Assembly (NCBI GenBank): GCA_003260075.1
Contig: QLIY01000632.1
Coordinates: forward strand, 1 to 64,000
Direction: 5' to 3'
Length of the DNA: 64,000 nt
DNA from: Phallusia mammillata
Taxonomy: Eukaryota; Chordata; Ascidiacea; Phlebobranchia; Ascidiidae
Part shown: in pieces, positions 1-10,831 of the stretch
How the letters are laid out: every line of letters starts with the position of its first letter
Numbering within the stretch: the stretch's first letter is position 1
Position numbers and translations under genes: made by a program
Notes under the pieces: model-generated
What the model was told of the DNA's origin: nothing
Seen by the model: only the letters and a program-made list of their open reading frames with translations
Databases searched by the model: none

Positions 1-930
1 GAATCCCGAGATACGGTGACCGGCATATAGCGCTCCGCAGTCTTATTTAAGTTCATGAATTTTAGGGAGTAAGTGAGTGTCTCGTTAGTTCTGTGTTCTT
101 GGGTTAGCAAACGCGAATATATAGTAAACAACAACGTGGCATTGTAACTCGGGGCAAAGGTAGTGTCGCTCCAAAACAATAGAATTAATTACTGCACAAC
201 GAAGGCGGCTACAAGACACGTTTTTACGATTACGTAAGTGCTAGGGCGTGTAGTTTTAGGAAACGCAATCGAAGGCCGCTAGACTTTAAAGTAAATACAA
301 AATTGACTTGACGTGTCAGATGTGCCGCTAAAATAAAAACACACAAAAATATAAAATACGCATTGCTACACATGACTTTTTCCATGCACTGTTTCAAGTA
401 TTAGCATTGTTTCAGTAAAATGTTGACAAATGTCATTTAAGTATATGGAGGGAAAAGGATCAAATAGCCATGCAACACGAAGCTGTTAAAGCCTAATGTC
501 CGATTCGCTAAAAATCGTCAGGGGGGGGGGTAGTAAAATGTTGACAAATGTCATTTAAGTATATGGAGGGAAAAGGCAATATAACAATCAAATAGCCATG
601 CAACACGAAGCTGTTAAAGCCTATTATGTCCGATTCGCAACACGAGGCTGTTAAAGCCTAATGTCCGATTCGCTAAAAATCGTCACCGCCAGCGCAAACT
701 GCTGCATTGAGTTGTAAATTTCACTGCACGCTATTGGCTAAGCGTTTTCAAGCAATGGTTGATGCAAGAAACTTCTCAAAAACGATTCTTTAGCGTTAAG
801 GTTTGCCTTATGGTGGCATTTTCACGTATGCATTTAAAATCTCGATTTTTTTTCCACTGGGACTATTTTATTGATCAGACTACAAGTACCATGGCAAAAA
901 AATCCTGTTTGATATTAATCAATATAACAG
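1..930. other. non-coding stretch with a gap-split duplication
   Basis: I see no gene before the TSR exon at 931. Positions 413-520 are repeated at 532-686 with small differences, and the two copies are separated by exactly ten G at 521-530. The second copy also has an internal repeat of the segment containing CTGTTAAAGCCTA. This reads as two allelic contig ends left unmerged at a gap. Confidence 0.6.
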
Positions 931-1095
931 TTTCGTACTGGAGTGAATGGAGTTGCTGGAGCCCATGGAGTGCAACTTGTGGAGATGCAACTCGTAAGCA
1001 GACAAGATACTGCATCAACGGCAGAGTTGGAGATCCAGGATGCCAGGGTTCAGCTGTAAATGTGGAGATGCGCAGTGTTCCACCCTGCCCAGAGA
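931..1095 (+). CDS. single thrombospondin type-1 repeat (TSR) exon
   Basis: The exon follows an AATATAACAG acceptor and ends at an AGAGA/GTAAGT donor. It encodes one TSR of about 54 residues. The W-x-x-W-x-x-W layer is visible (YWSEWSCWSPWSATC), followed by a TRKQTRYC basic strand and the spaced cysteines GDPGC and PPCPE. TSRs are extracellular adhesion or matrix modules stabilised by three disulfides. I could not find a second exon of the same gene on this strand, so start, end and full architecture are unknown. The minus-strand TSR/kringle gene at 10832-13936 is in the opposite orientation and is probably a separate gene, although the many scaffold joins between them leave room for a misorientation. 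Confidence 0.75.
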
Positions 1096-3564
1096 GTAAG
1101 TATTTTTGGGAGGGAGAACGAAGAAAAGTGCACAAACCAAAGCGTTTTCATAGTATATGTGGTATGAAGCCGCAACATTGTTCAACAGATGTTATAATAT
1201 TAAAGTGGCGAATTCCACCCGATTTGCAAATATTTTCCCGTTGTAAGTAAATACGAAAGTTATACGCCAAAAAGGCGGTGTGTTTTAAGAATGCAAAAGC
1301 ATGCCAGAGATAAAGATAAACTGATCCATACAAAACACTGACATATTGCTATATTGCGTACCCTAACTACAAAATTGTAATATATTTTCTAATCTATTTC
1401 AGCATGCTACATGTACTCTGTCTAATGCTTCGGATTCGTAATAACCGTCATCCAACACGAATCCGTTTATCTTCAAACCTGAATAACCAACGTCTAAAAT
1501 GATTTATCAACATCGATGCTAAAGTATCTCAACAACTATTATAAGTGTGGCCGTCATTATAATTCTGCTTTGTGTATTTGTGGTTTCGAGCGAGTCTTTT
1601 CCGTTTAAATTTATTGTAGTTGTTTGCATGTTTCCAAATTCGTGCTTTCTGTCATTTGCCCGATACAATATACACCAGATAATAATATTTCCATAGTTTT
1701 TTGTGACAAATGTAGGAAGGTTTTGCGTCTTCGTCTGATGCCCAGAAACAGAATGACGAAAATAACTCAGTACACATATCCGCTACTAGAAAATTGCTAA
1801 AACCTTTTGGTGCACCGAATTCTTTCATTGAACTTTCCCAAAAAAAGTTAGGGCCAATACACAGGGCAACTCAGCAAAAATGCATCAGTTAGGCAAAACT
1901 TCAATATATCATTTGGCAGAAAAGTACAGTCTGGTAAAATTAAAACTGTTACACCGCTTACTTTCGGTTTGTTATGCGTTAATAGTAGCAAAATCGCAAC
2001 CTAGAAACACAAATCTCCCTCCTGTCAGAGTCTTATCCCAATTAGCTGGCACAAATCATTATTGCACACAAAAATATTATAACGCGAAGTTATTACCATT
2101 TTGACAAGTAATGCAGATTGACACACGGCGTATAAAAGGTTGCCGACCCCTCAGCTAAATACTATAGTGATTTACCGAATGTGCCTCAAGCAGTTATGGC
2201 CGAAATCGTATTTTGACCAACAATGGAGTATTTCCGTAATGAAACTGGTGCAGTATATTTATCGTGATTTTTCACAATCAAAACCTTCTGATTTCGGGCA
2301 CTTCGTTTCGTGTTTAACATCGCGTTTGGAATCTAATTTCATGGGTCTGTGGGGGACATTTAATATTTTCGAGGCGTTCCTATTGAATGACAGGAGATAG
2401 CTTTAATGTTTGGTTGTAAACAGTATGCTGGTGTCAAGTTACCACTGCGCCACATACAGTGAATTTGGAAACTGACATGGTATCTGTTATGTATGCTTAT
2501 CTTGAGTGGCGTTTTAGTAAAAAGAAAGTGCTACAGGAATTAAAGACATAGCCTAATAGCAGTAAAGATATTCCATTATATTTTACCTTTTACATTCGAA
2601 GCGGCTGTTAATTGTTTTTAAATTAAGTTTCATCAGTTGATTGTTACATTCGTTTACTGCATGTGCATGGTAAAATATAGCTGCTATATGCGTCGAAACT
2701 GTTGGATTTTTAACAAGGCTGTAAGATTGAGATAATGAGCGAAGCTGGTTCTTACACCCGACCAAAATGGCGAGGAACACCGGGGGGGGGGAGTTAATTG
2801 TTTTTAAATTGTTTTTTTCAGTCAAAAGTTTCATCAGTTGATTGTTACATTTGCTTACTGCATGTGCATCGCAAAATGACAGCTGTATGCGTCGAAACTG
2901 TTGGATTTTTAACAAGGCTGTGAGATTGCGAAAATGAGCGAAGCTGGTTCTTACACCCGACCAAAATGGCGAGGAACACCAAGGCCGACCTCACCGGACC
3001 GCTTGTCCTGTGAAACTTTTCAAACATCAACTGAGTAAGGCAGTTTTTAAATTCAATTGCATAAAATATTTAACCAGAAGGGTTCGTCAAAAGTCCGTCA
3101 CAGTAGAAGGTAAACTATATGATAACTTATTAGCAAAAAATTTTCCTTGGTTTGTGAACATATATTTATACTCAAGTTTTGGATATTGTAGATTTTGATG
3201 AGAAATTCTATGCCTGGTATAAGGGGTCAACAACATTTTAAATATGTTGGCTTGAAAAGTTAACGAAGCATCATGTTCATTTAATATTGTCCAAACTGAT
3301 TATGTCAGAAGTCTGCATCAAACTTCTGTTAGTCAGGATAGAAAGATGGAGAGATTTCAAAGTCGTACTACTTTCATACTGTATTCTAACAAGGGGCACA
3401 TGCGTTTGCAACCATTTTTTTGGTTATTGTAGTAACCAGTATTTTTAACGCTGATTGCGGCGTTCCTAAACCATCGCATATTTAACTGATAAACGGGTAC
3501 CTGAGGACATGCCCGGGTTCTGTGTCGTTTCTGTATACTAATCTGCTTGTTTTTGTGCCTAACA
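1096..3564. other. intergenic or intronic stretch, no gene recognised
   Basis: Only short open frames without family resemblance or convincing splice context. A roughly 175-bp segment at 2605-2781 is repeated at 2792-2981 with a handful of differences, on either side of ten G (2782-2791). This is the same allelic-overlap signature seen elsewhere in the window. Confidence 0.5.
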
Positions 3565-3616
3565 GGAGCAACACGTCAGGGGTATGGCAGCCACAACCCA
3601 GTGGTCTCAGCCACCG

Positions 3617-3711
<95 letters not shown>

Positions 3712-6700
3712 CGTTGTCATGGCAACTACCTTGAATCAGCGTCACGTGGAACAACTTTGGCGCGGCTCGTTGACCACTATACGGGATGTTGTCAAGGAAA
3801 ACCAATGTCGAGCTGAAGTCCAGCGCACAAAGAATCAACATCATCGCTCAGCGTCTAAAGCGTTGGGTATGTCAACATATTTTGTTCATTTTGGTCTGGT
3901 ACAACTCCATTTATAAACAGACGACTAAATAAGCACTTAAGTTTACATGCTTCTTTTTACATTTGACCGTATAATAATACTGCAGGTGTGTTAAGTCTGT
4001 AATTGGAATACAAAATTGGCCATTTTTAGTCCATTAATAACGTCCAGGACAACAAAACATAGACTGACCAAGATATGAGGCGTCTAATAATACTAGTATA
4101 GACAACTGAATTGTGGATAATGAAAATTTGCGGATAAAATCAAAATTCAGAACGTTTTCATGTTTAAAACGTACTGTAGTACGTTATATATTGACCTTTT
4201 CTTAATTACTAAAAAAATACTTTTAATTTGTTTTGCACACTTTCGATACAACGCGCATTACTAAATTATGCGGCATAGGCTTTTTAAAATTGTAAAACTT
4301 AAGCGTACAAACAATGAAAGTATTCATAGATGTACATATAAAGCTGTAGCTTTTATGACGCATTTTTTGTCATTTTGTTTTGCATTTTTGCCACAGTTGT
4401 TTTATTTAGTCCGAAGGTCGCGCCAGAGCCAACAATTACCCAAGAAAGATTTCTACGAAAACCTTCTGGAAGAAAATCTTACAGATATTAAGAGGCTCGT
4501 ACAGCTAGTAGGTCCCTTCTCGCAAGAAAGGTAACAAATTTACACTGAATTGCCCTTCGTTAAAACATTCATACTGCTAACTTAACAGTTTTACTGCTTA
4601 TCTCACATCAACTTGTGCGGCTTTGACATCCCCATCAGACAGTTTTTTTGTGACGTATAAAACAAACATTTGCAAAATATGGTGTGAAAACAGCAACATA
4701 AAGTAAATGGGAAACAGAATCTTTTTATGTCAAATAATTTTATGAAACATATTGACAAGGATTTGAAAAGTGTCTTAATTGAGGATAACATTTCTGTTGT
4801 GGTTGCACCAAACGTAATTTCATATGCTTCGACAAAACTGTTGTCATCATTAGTAAAGAAATGATAATTATGAAAAGGCAATGCGTTTAAATACACCAGG
4901 CCCACTGAAGGCGCCATACCGAATCAGTCGGCTGACAGCATTTCCTTGTGGTGGCAAGGCGTAGGCTAGAAATCCAGCCAGCGGTGGGTCTCGAACCCGC
5001 GACAAGAGTATTTCCGGGACTCGATTGACCAGGGGGGGGGGGGGGGGGCGCATGTATTTTAGTTTCCAGGGTCCAAATGCTACAAGGCGAGGTGTAACAA
5101 AAGCCATTTTGCACTGAACTACATATGTTGTGCATACTATTGACATTTTTTAGTTTTTTTACTGGAAACTGTGTATTTAGGTATAAGCGGGGGGGGGGGT
5201 ATTTCCGGGACTCGATTGACCAGTAATCAGTTAATTTATTAACATAATCTTAACTGCGTTGAAATACCTAATAACGTTTTGGAGAAACCTCTGAATATAA
5301 AGGAATATGTTTTAGTGTGTCGTCATAATATGCACACAATTGGATTTTTTCTGACTGTTGCAGACCTTGCCGAATGCTATACATATAACGAAGCATGTAT
5401 TTTAGTTTCCAGGGTCCAAATGCTACAAGGGGAGGTGTAACAAAAACCATTTTGCACTGAACTACATATGTTGTGCATACTACTGACATTTTTTAGTTTT
5501 TTTACTGGAAACTGTGTATTTAGGTATAAGCTGGTACAGAGTGAAAAATGTGATCAAGATTACGAGGAAGATTGTACGCAAAGGTCAGATGTCAAAATAC
5601 AAATACCTGGTTTCCCCCTCCTAAAATATAAAATAATTTGCAGGAGAGAACCGAAACGCAATGTACGAGAGATCACAAATGTTGAAAAGGCGTTGCCTCA
5701 ATGGAAACATGGTTTTGTGCCGGCTTCAACCGACCTGGTTCATTTTAAACAGGACAAGTACATGACAGATTCAGAAGTAAGAACTCTTGTAGCAATCGGC
5801 TTGCGATTAATGGTTAGCTAATAGTGGGATTCAGCCGGTTCACACCGATTTAAAAGAACCGTCTCACGAAATTTTATGAGATCAGCGAACCGATTAGCAT
5901 TAGGGGGGGGGGCGGTTCGCACCGATTTAAAAGAACCGTCTTACGAAATTTTATGAGATCGGCGAACGGATTAGCATTACTGGTAACTGTCAATAGACTT
6001 TTTGTAACAGAACTAGCTGAAAAATGTAACTTTTGTGATAGAACCAACCGACAAAAAAATTAAAACCCACCACGTGTACAGCCTAATTGGTGGCAATGTC
6101 TTAATGTTCGAACGTTACAAATCTAAAATGTTCATCATTTCAAATTATAAGTTGATACCTAATTGTTTTTCTTCAGAACGAATCAAGTGTTCCAGTGCAA
6201 GTGGGAATAAAGACTCGATGCCATGTCCGGCCGTTCACCGCTGATTCAACTCTGCGATCACAAAGCGACAAAGCCAGTGAGGCTAAGTTCCTGTTGCCCA
6301 CACCCTCACCTGAGTCGCTTTCGTCAAAAGGTTTGTCAGCCTCTATACCAGTGGTTCTCAACCTTGCATGGACCGTGGCCCCCTAAAGTGTATTTTGGGC
6401 CTCGTGGGCCCCTTCAAATAACAATGTAAGATCTGTGGCCCCGGTAAAAAAAATGACAAACTCGTGTTGAAATTCAGTAGTAATTTCGGATTTAGGCAAG
6501 TCGAGTAAACAACAAACTGTAATCGTGACAAACTTCAATATGAATAAAGGGGTTAGGGACTAAAAATATTTGCAGCACACACTTAATTCTGCCCATTGAA
6601 AAAGAAATTGACTCACTGATTTTTAGTGGGTGTTTCTGCTGAGGCTTCACCCGTGCACATAGAATATATCTTACAAACTTTCCACAATGACAACAGCGAC

Positions 6701-9655
6701 TGCTGAATTGGCTGCAAAATATATTTTACATGCACAAGTTCTCTAACAGTTATGTTTTCAATTAAATTACTTAAATTAAATTTTAAGTCCTTGTATTAAG
6801 TCCCTACAATGCGTTTTTAAATTTTAGCATAAATAGCTTGGTAGTGAATATAGTCATTTTTACTGCAGCTTCCACAGCCAAAGGATATCGCACACCTCTG
6901 TCTTATGAGGCAACTAACTGGTCTAAAACCATTCGCTTTATTTTGAAACCAAATTTTGCCGGTAGTATCAAGCCTATTTTTTCATAGCACGAAAGACAGA
7001 GGCCGAACGACGAAGATTTAAATGGGAGAACGATCCGGAGGCTCGCGCCCTGCTTCCGGCTTATCCACGACGTGTAGTACGAAACAGGCCCCACGTTGAT
7101 CACATGAGCCTAGCCGATGGACAGAGGTAATAGGTGAAGCTTTAAACGTAAGAACTCTATTCACAAAAGTTTGCCAATTCCTAAAAGGGCGAAAAGAGCG
7201 TTAACAAAAAGTTTTGTGAAAAATTTTGTGAAATTGCTTATACGGTTAGGGCTATTTGGGTAAGGGTAAGGTTTACTCGTAAAATCACTAAAAATAGGTT
7301 AAAACTTTTTCTAAAGCTAAAGTAGCAGCGCTCTTTATGCCCTCAGTCGGAATTTGGCAAACGTTTGTGATTTGAGTTCTCACACTCAGGTAATAACTAC
7401 CCCCCAAAAATTTGAGATATGCCTGTCAAAATGCAATTAAGCACATGGAAGTTGGTAGGGGGGGGGGGAGGTAATACTACCCCCGAAACATTTGAGATAT
7501 GCCTGTCAAAATGCAATTAAGCACATGGAAGTTGGTAAATCCAATTCCCAGCTAGCCTCCGGCCGTGGGTTCGAATCCTACCGCAGAGTTAATTGTTCTT
7601 TTAGCCTTGACGTATTGTAGCACGTAAATCATAAGCCTGTTTAATTTGCCATCCATTAATGATCTTTTACTACACTTTTACAAGATTTACAACAAACTAT
7701 TAAAGTGTTACATGCAGACCAGTGATGACTACCTCAACCCCTTGGTTTCCCCTTTCATTTTACGGCGAGGTCCGAGGCAAACTTGTGCGACTACACAGCG
7801 ACAAATACGGTTATCAGAGCATCGCAGAATATTTCGAACTTTGCAAAACGTTGGACCACGGCATGGTGATCATAGAACAACCTATTCAAGTTGGGGAAAG
7901 TTTCAGGGTATGTAAACTGGCAATGAAAAGAAATGCCGCTGCGATGAATTTAATCTAGATAACGTTTGCTTGAGAAAAGCATTAACATTTATAGCGAATG
8001 TTTCAAAACAATTATATATATATATATGCTCTTGTGATAAATGTATTGCTTTAACCGACGTGTTGAGGTCGCATTTATCAGGTTAATAACACTGCAAATG
8101 CAAAACCAGATATGAACGAACTGCATAAAGGCCGAAAAATGCAAACAACGACACAATACACGACGTTGAAACCTTGGTTAAAAAGAGCATCATTTATTTT
8201 CCATATTATGCCTGGCAGCAACAGTTTCTGCTGCTTTACATTGTATTTACAGTTCTTGTAGCATATGACAATGCCTTCAACATTTTTATTTCTCTTTCCT
8301 TTTGAAATTTGCTTTGTTAACAAGTCAAAAATAGGGACTCCAGAACTGATATATATGATGGGCTCTTAGCGTAAATTATTCCCGATTTTAGTGAGAAAAC
8401 ACATGGTTTTAAATGAACACAAATACTTTAAAGTTAAAGGTACTTGCTACAGACCACAGAAAGGATCTCTTCTGTGTGGCTGTTAATCGGGTCCCGCTGC
8501 CATGCTCGTTACCTAGCAACAGACTACAAGCAACGTCATCTAGTGGCTGGATTTATTCTGACGAAGTTGGAGGAGCAAAAGCAAACGACGTGATAGAACT
8601 GACCTGTGATGCACTGGTAAAATCACAGAAAACAGAATAATCTTAAAATAAAAAATATCTATCACAAAAAATAATTTTAAGAATACAAGTTGTCAAAATG
8701 GTTTTGTCATGTTTGCAGGGCCGTGTAAAATATTCGTTCAACGAAAACGAACCGCAGGTTGCTATTCAACTGGATGACGCGATTCCAAGGCATTTGGCAA
8801 TTTGTCTTGGCTTGGGTGTCACCAAGGTTCAACTTCTTGGTACGTTCCTTAACAGTTTGTCGTACAAGAAAATCACAAGAGCGGCAAAACCGACAAACGA
8901 CCACTTCATTCTGCATGGTCCAAAGATTAAACCTGTAGTTTTAAGTTTTCGTGCTCTCCTCTAAAGGAGATCGGATCTTAAATTGTGTGCCTCTTTCATT
9001 TTGGGGTTATTAGGCTATATTGCTGAAAGTCTATGTGTAACCTGTTTTGTTCACAAGTCCTATTTTGGGGATTAAGACACACTTGGTTATTTAGTCCAGT
9101 GGTCGGCAACCGCCGGTCCGCGGCCCGGTGTTGATATGCGAGGAGTTTGTTACCGGGTCGTATTTAATGCTTAAAAATATTTTGCTCATGCATCCCGGGG
9201 ATGATAAACTTATTTATGCGTTCTCACTGATAAATATTTGTTTTTTATAATCGCCGGTCTGCGGTAACATTTTAGTTTCAAAAACGGTCCGCAAAAAAGG
9301 TTGCCNCCGACCCCTGATTTAGTCGACATTTTCTACAGAGAATCGTATAAACTCAAACGCACTAATATTGAGTGTTTTGTCTTAGGTGGAACGCGCAACC
9401 GTCCAGATCTGATGAAACCCAGTAACGCTTACGAAATCGTACCGGGGGTGCTCACTCACTCCCATTTGCCATCTCCTTTCTTTGATTACAATCCCACCAA
9501 CGAATCGTGTTCATTTTGCCAGAACGCCAACAGCACTAAAGTTAACGACCTTTCTCACTTTGCATTGCCGTATCCTTGTGACCACGTGAAGATATGTTCA
9601 TCATGTCGCCAACGTGTGGAATGTCGCTTGTGCCGAGCCCCTTTGTGCTGGGCCT

Positions 9656-9730
<75 letters not shown>

Positions 9731-9768
9731 CGTGTCCTGTTTGTGATACGCGATTGCAACCATATTAA
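3565..9768 (+). CDS. neuralized-type protein: NHR domain plus C-terminal RING
   Basis: Phase-consistent exons: 3565-3866, 4410-4530, 5524-5812, 6177-6330, about 6865-6961, 6988-7126, 7718-7907, 8440-8616, 8719-8839, 9386-9768. Exons 7718-8839 form a neuralized homology repeat: FYGEVRGKLVRL, then IIEQPIQVGESFR, then GRVKYSFNENEP and the closing HLAICLGLGVTKVQLL. The last exon has a C3HC4-like RING: CSFC, then YPCDH, CSSC and CRLC. NHR-RING proteins of the Neuralized family are E3 ubiquitin ligases, best known for promoting Notch-ligand endocytosis. Only one NHR is present here, whereas NEURL1 has two. The N-terminal half (exons to 7126) matches nothing I know. Two gap runs fall inside exons, at 3618-3708 before a possible ATG at 3720 and at 9657-9730 in the RING. 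After the latter the frame continues with CPVCDTRLQPY and a stop. The protein ends are therefore provisional. Confidence 0.7.
3618..3708. other. 91-G run, probable masked gap inside an exon
   Basis: A pure run of 91 G interrupts the first exon of the NHR-RING gene. The sequences on each side are not copies of each other, unlike the 10-G runs. A run of exactly 91 C occurs at 48991-49081. The poly-Gly and poly-Pro reading frames across it are not credible. Confidence 0.7.
4940..5031 (-). repeat. tRNA-derived SINE-like fragment
   Basis: On the minus strand the segment carries a T-arm-like core (GTCGCGGGTTCGAGACCCAC), typical of the tRNA-related head of SINEs. It is cut by a G run at 5032-5048. 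Its tail, ending GGGACTCGATTGACCAG, reappears at 5200-5222 beyond a second run at 5189-5199. No complete cloverleaf is visible, so I do not call a functional tRNA. Confidence 0.45.
5049..5188. repeat. misplaced duplicate of the 5392-5530 splice region
   Basis: This 140-bp block lies between two G runs. It nearly matches 5392-5530, the acceptor region of the third NHR-RING exon: the phrase GTTTCCAGGGTCCAAATGCT and the TACTGGAAACTGTGTATTTAG acceptor occur in both. It is best read as an allelic contig fragment inserted by scaffolding, not a second exon. Confidence 0.6.
6350..6445 (+). mobile_element. hAT-like terminal fragment in an intron
   Basis: CAGTGGTTCTCAACCTTG starts a typical hAT-type non-autonomous terminus, with a GGCCCC-rich subterminal region (GACCGTGGCCCCC, GGGCCCC). 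I could not find the matching inverted end or a target duplication, so this may be a truncated element. Confidence 0.4.
7551..7592 (+). repeat. tRNA-related T-arm sequence (SINE remnant)
   Basis: GTGGGTTCGAATCCTACCGC resembles the T-arm and acceptor side of a tRNA. No convincing D-arm or anticodon arm is visible upstream, so a SINE remnant is more likely than a gene. It lies in the intron before the NHR exon, just after a gap-split duplication (7388-7457 against 7469-7536). Confidence 0.4.
8200..8245. repeat. copy of the TATGCCTGGCAGCAA repeat
   Basis: One of four occurrences in the window of ATTATGCCTGGCAGCAACAG; the others begin near 47799, 53802 and 55762. It lies in an intron of the NHR-RING gene. 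The copy near 47799 sits beside a hammerhead-like motif, so this may be part of a retroelement. Confidence 0.5.
9097..9316. mobile_element. hAT-type MITE with perfect 8-bp target duplication
   Basis: A 220-bp element begins CAGTGGTCGGCAACCGCCGG and ends GGTTGCCNCCGACCCCTG as its inverted counterpart. ATTTAGTC is duplicated exactly at 9089-9096 and 9317-9324. Terminal repeats starting CAGTGG or CAGGGG with an 8-bp duplication are the hallmark of hAT transposons. There is no coding capacity. It lies in the intron before the RING exon. Left ends of the same family occur near 63270 and 63868. Confidence 0.85.
9657..9730. other. 74-G run, probable masked gap inside the RING exon
   Basis: The run separates the CRLC part of the RING from the CPVCDTRLQPY ending. 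The flanks are not duplicates. If it is a gap of estimated size, the true sequence between the two cysteine pairs is unknown, and one of the pairs may belong to intron or to the other allele. Confidence 0.65.
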
Positions 9769-10831
9769 AAGCATAGTTTTACGTCGATATGGAATCCTCA
9801 GTAACGTGTAGGGGAAACAGGTTAAATGCTTGTTAAAAAAATTCAGAAAGGAGGACATGTCCTTCAAAAAGAGGACGCCTAGCCTATTTGATTGTTTGTA
9901 AAGTCACGATTTTGACATGAACACTATACCACTGTAAACGTTGCAGATTGTGACAATGGTTTGCTTTGGGGTCAACCCTAACGCCAGTGTAATGTCGCAT
10001 TGATATAGGCATAATGAACATCATGACTATTAGCAATATAGGCCTAAGGCCCTAAGCCTTTGCTTGTATTTATGAAACTCTTACTGGCATGACTACCATA
10101 GTGGTTTAAACACATAGTAGCTGAATATTAAAATATCATTATTTCTTTCAACAAATCTGTTTTAATTTGCCTTTAAACTTGTGTTACTTCTATTGAACGC
10201 CATAGCTAGCCTATAACCCAGTTAAATACTAAAGTTGCCACAAATAAGTTGACCCGCAGAGTCACATTTTACAGGGACTATATCAGCAATAAACACAATG
10301 GGATGATACAAGCAAGAAAATCCGCTTTAACACCACGTGTGCCACCACTTTTTTATAGATAGTTGTTTTCTGTTTTTGTTTTTTTTGCTTTTTTAATCTT
10401 ACTTTATTTCTCACAAAAAATGTAACTTCGATTACACCAAGCGCCAAGTTGGCTACATTTCCTGTAACATTTATTTCCTGTTTATTGCACAATTTTACAA
10501 CACAACCATTAACACGTGCACATAAAATAACTATTTCATGGGGGAGGCATCACCGGACCGCTGCCACTGAAGCATGCTGCAAAAATATGAAAAATAGTAA
10601 GTTTTTAGAAAACCTAACGGATGTTGTCTCCAAACTATTCTATACGGCTTTTTAATTAACCGTTTGAACTGATTTTACCCGCTTATTTTATTAATTTTAA
10701 AATGTTATCTTCAAGAACATTCCAACTTTACACCGAAGTAAACAATCTAATAAAAAAAGATCTAAACTAAATGGTAACGTAAAGCAGCACGATCAACTAG
10801 GATTTACACTACATTTTTATGATTGACGTAC
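9769..10831. other. intergenic stretch
   Basis: AT-rich sequence between the 3' end of the NHR-RING gene (+) and the TSR/kringle gene (-). I recognise no coding exon, repeat family or RNA here. Confidence 0.5.

Noticed and set aside
2583-3030. Two similar minus-strand frames suggesting a tandem gene pair
   Set aside because: The similarity is the allelic duplication around the gap at 2782-2791; there is no splice context or family match.
3522-3916. Poly-glycine / poly-proline proteins across the 91-G run
   Set aside because: The frames exist only because a pure homopolymer is open in all frames. The run behaves like a masked gap, and only its flanks carry exon-like sequence.
7551-7592. Functional tRNA gene
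   Set aside because: Only a T-arm-like segment is visible; no D-arm, anticodon arm or acceptor pairing could be drawn.
9542-9867. Poly-Pro and poly-Gly frames over the 74-G run
   Set aside because: Same artefact. The real signal is the plus-strand RING exon on either side.
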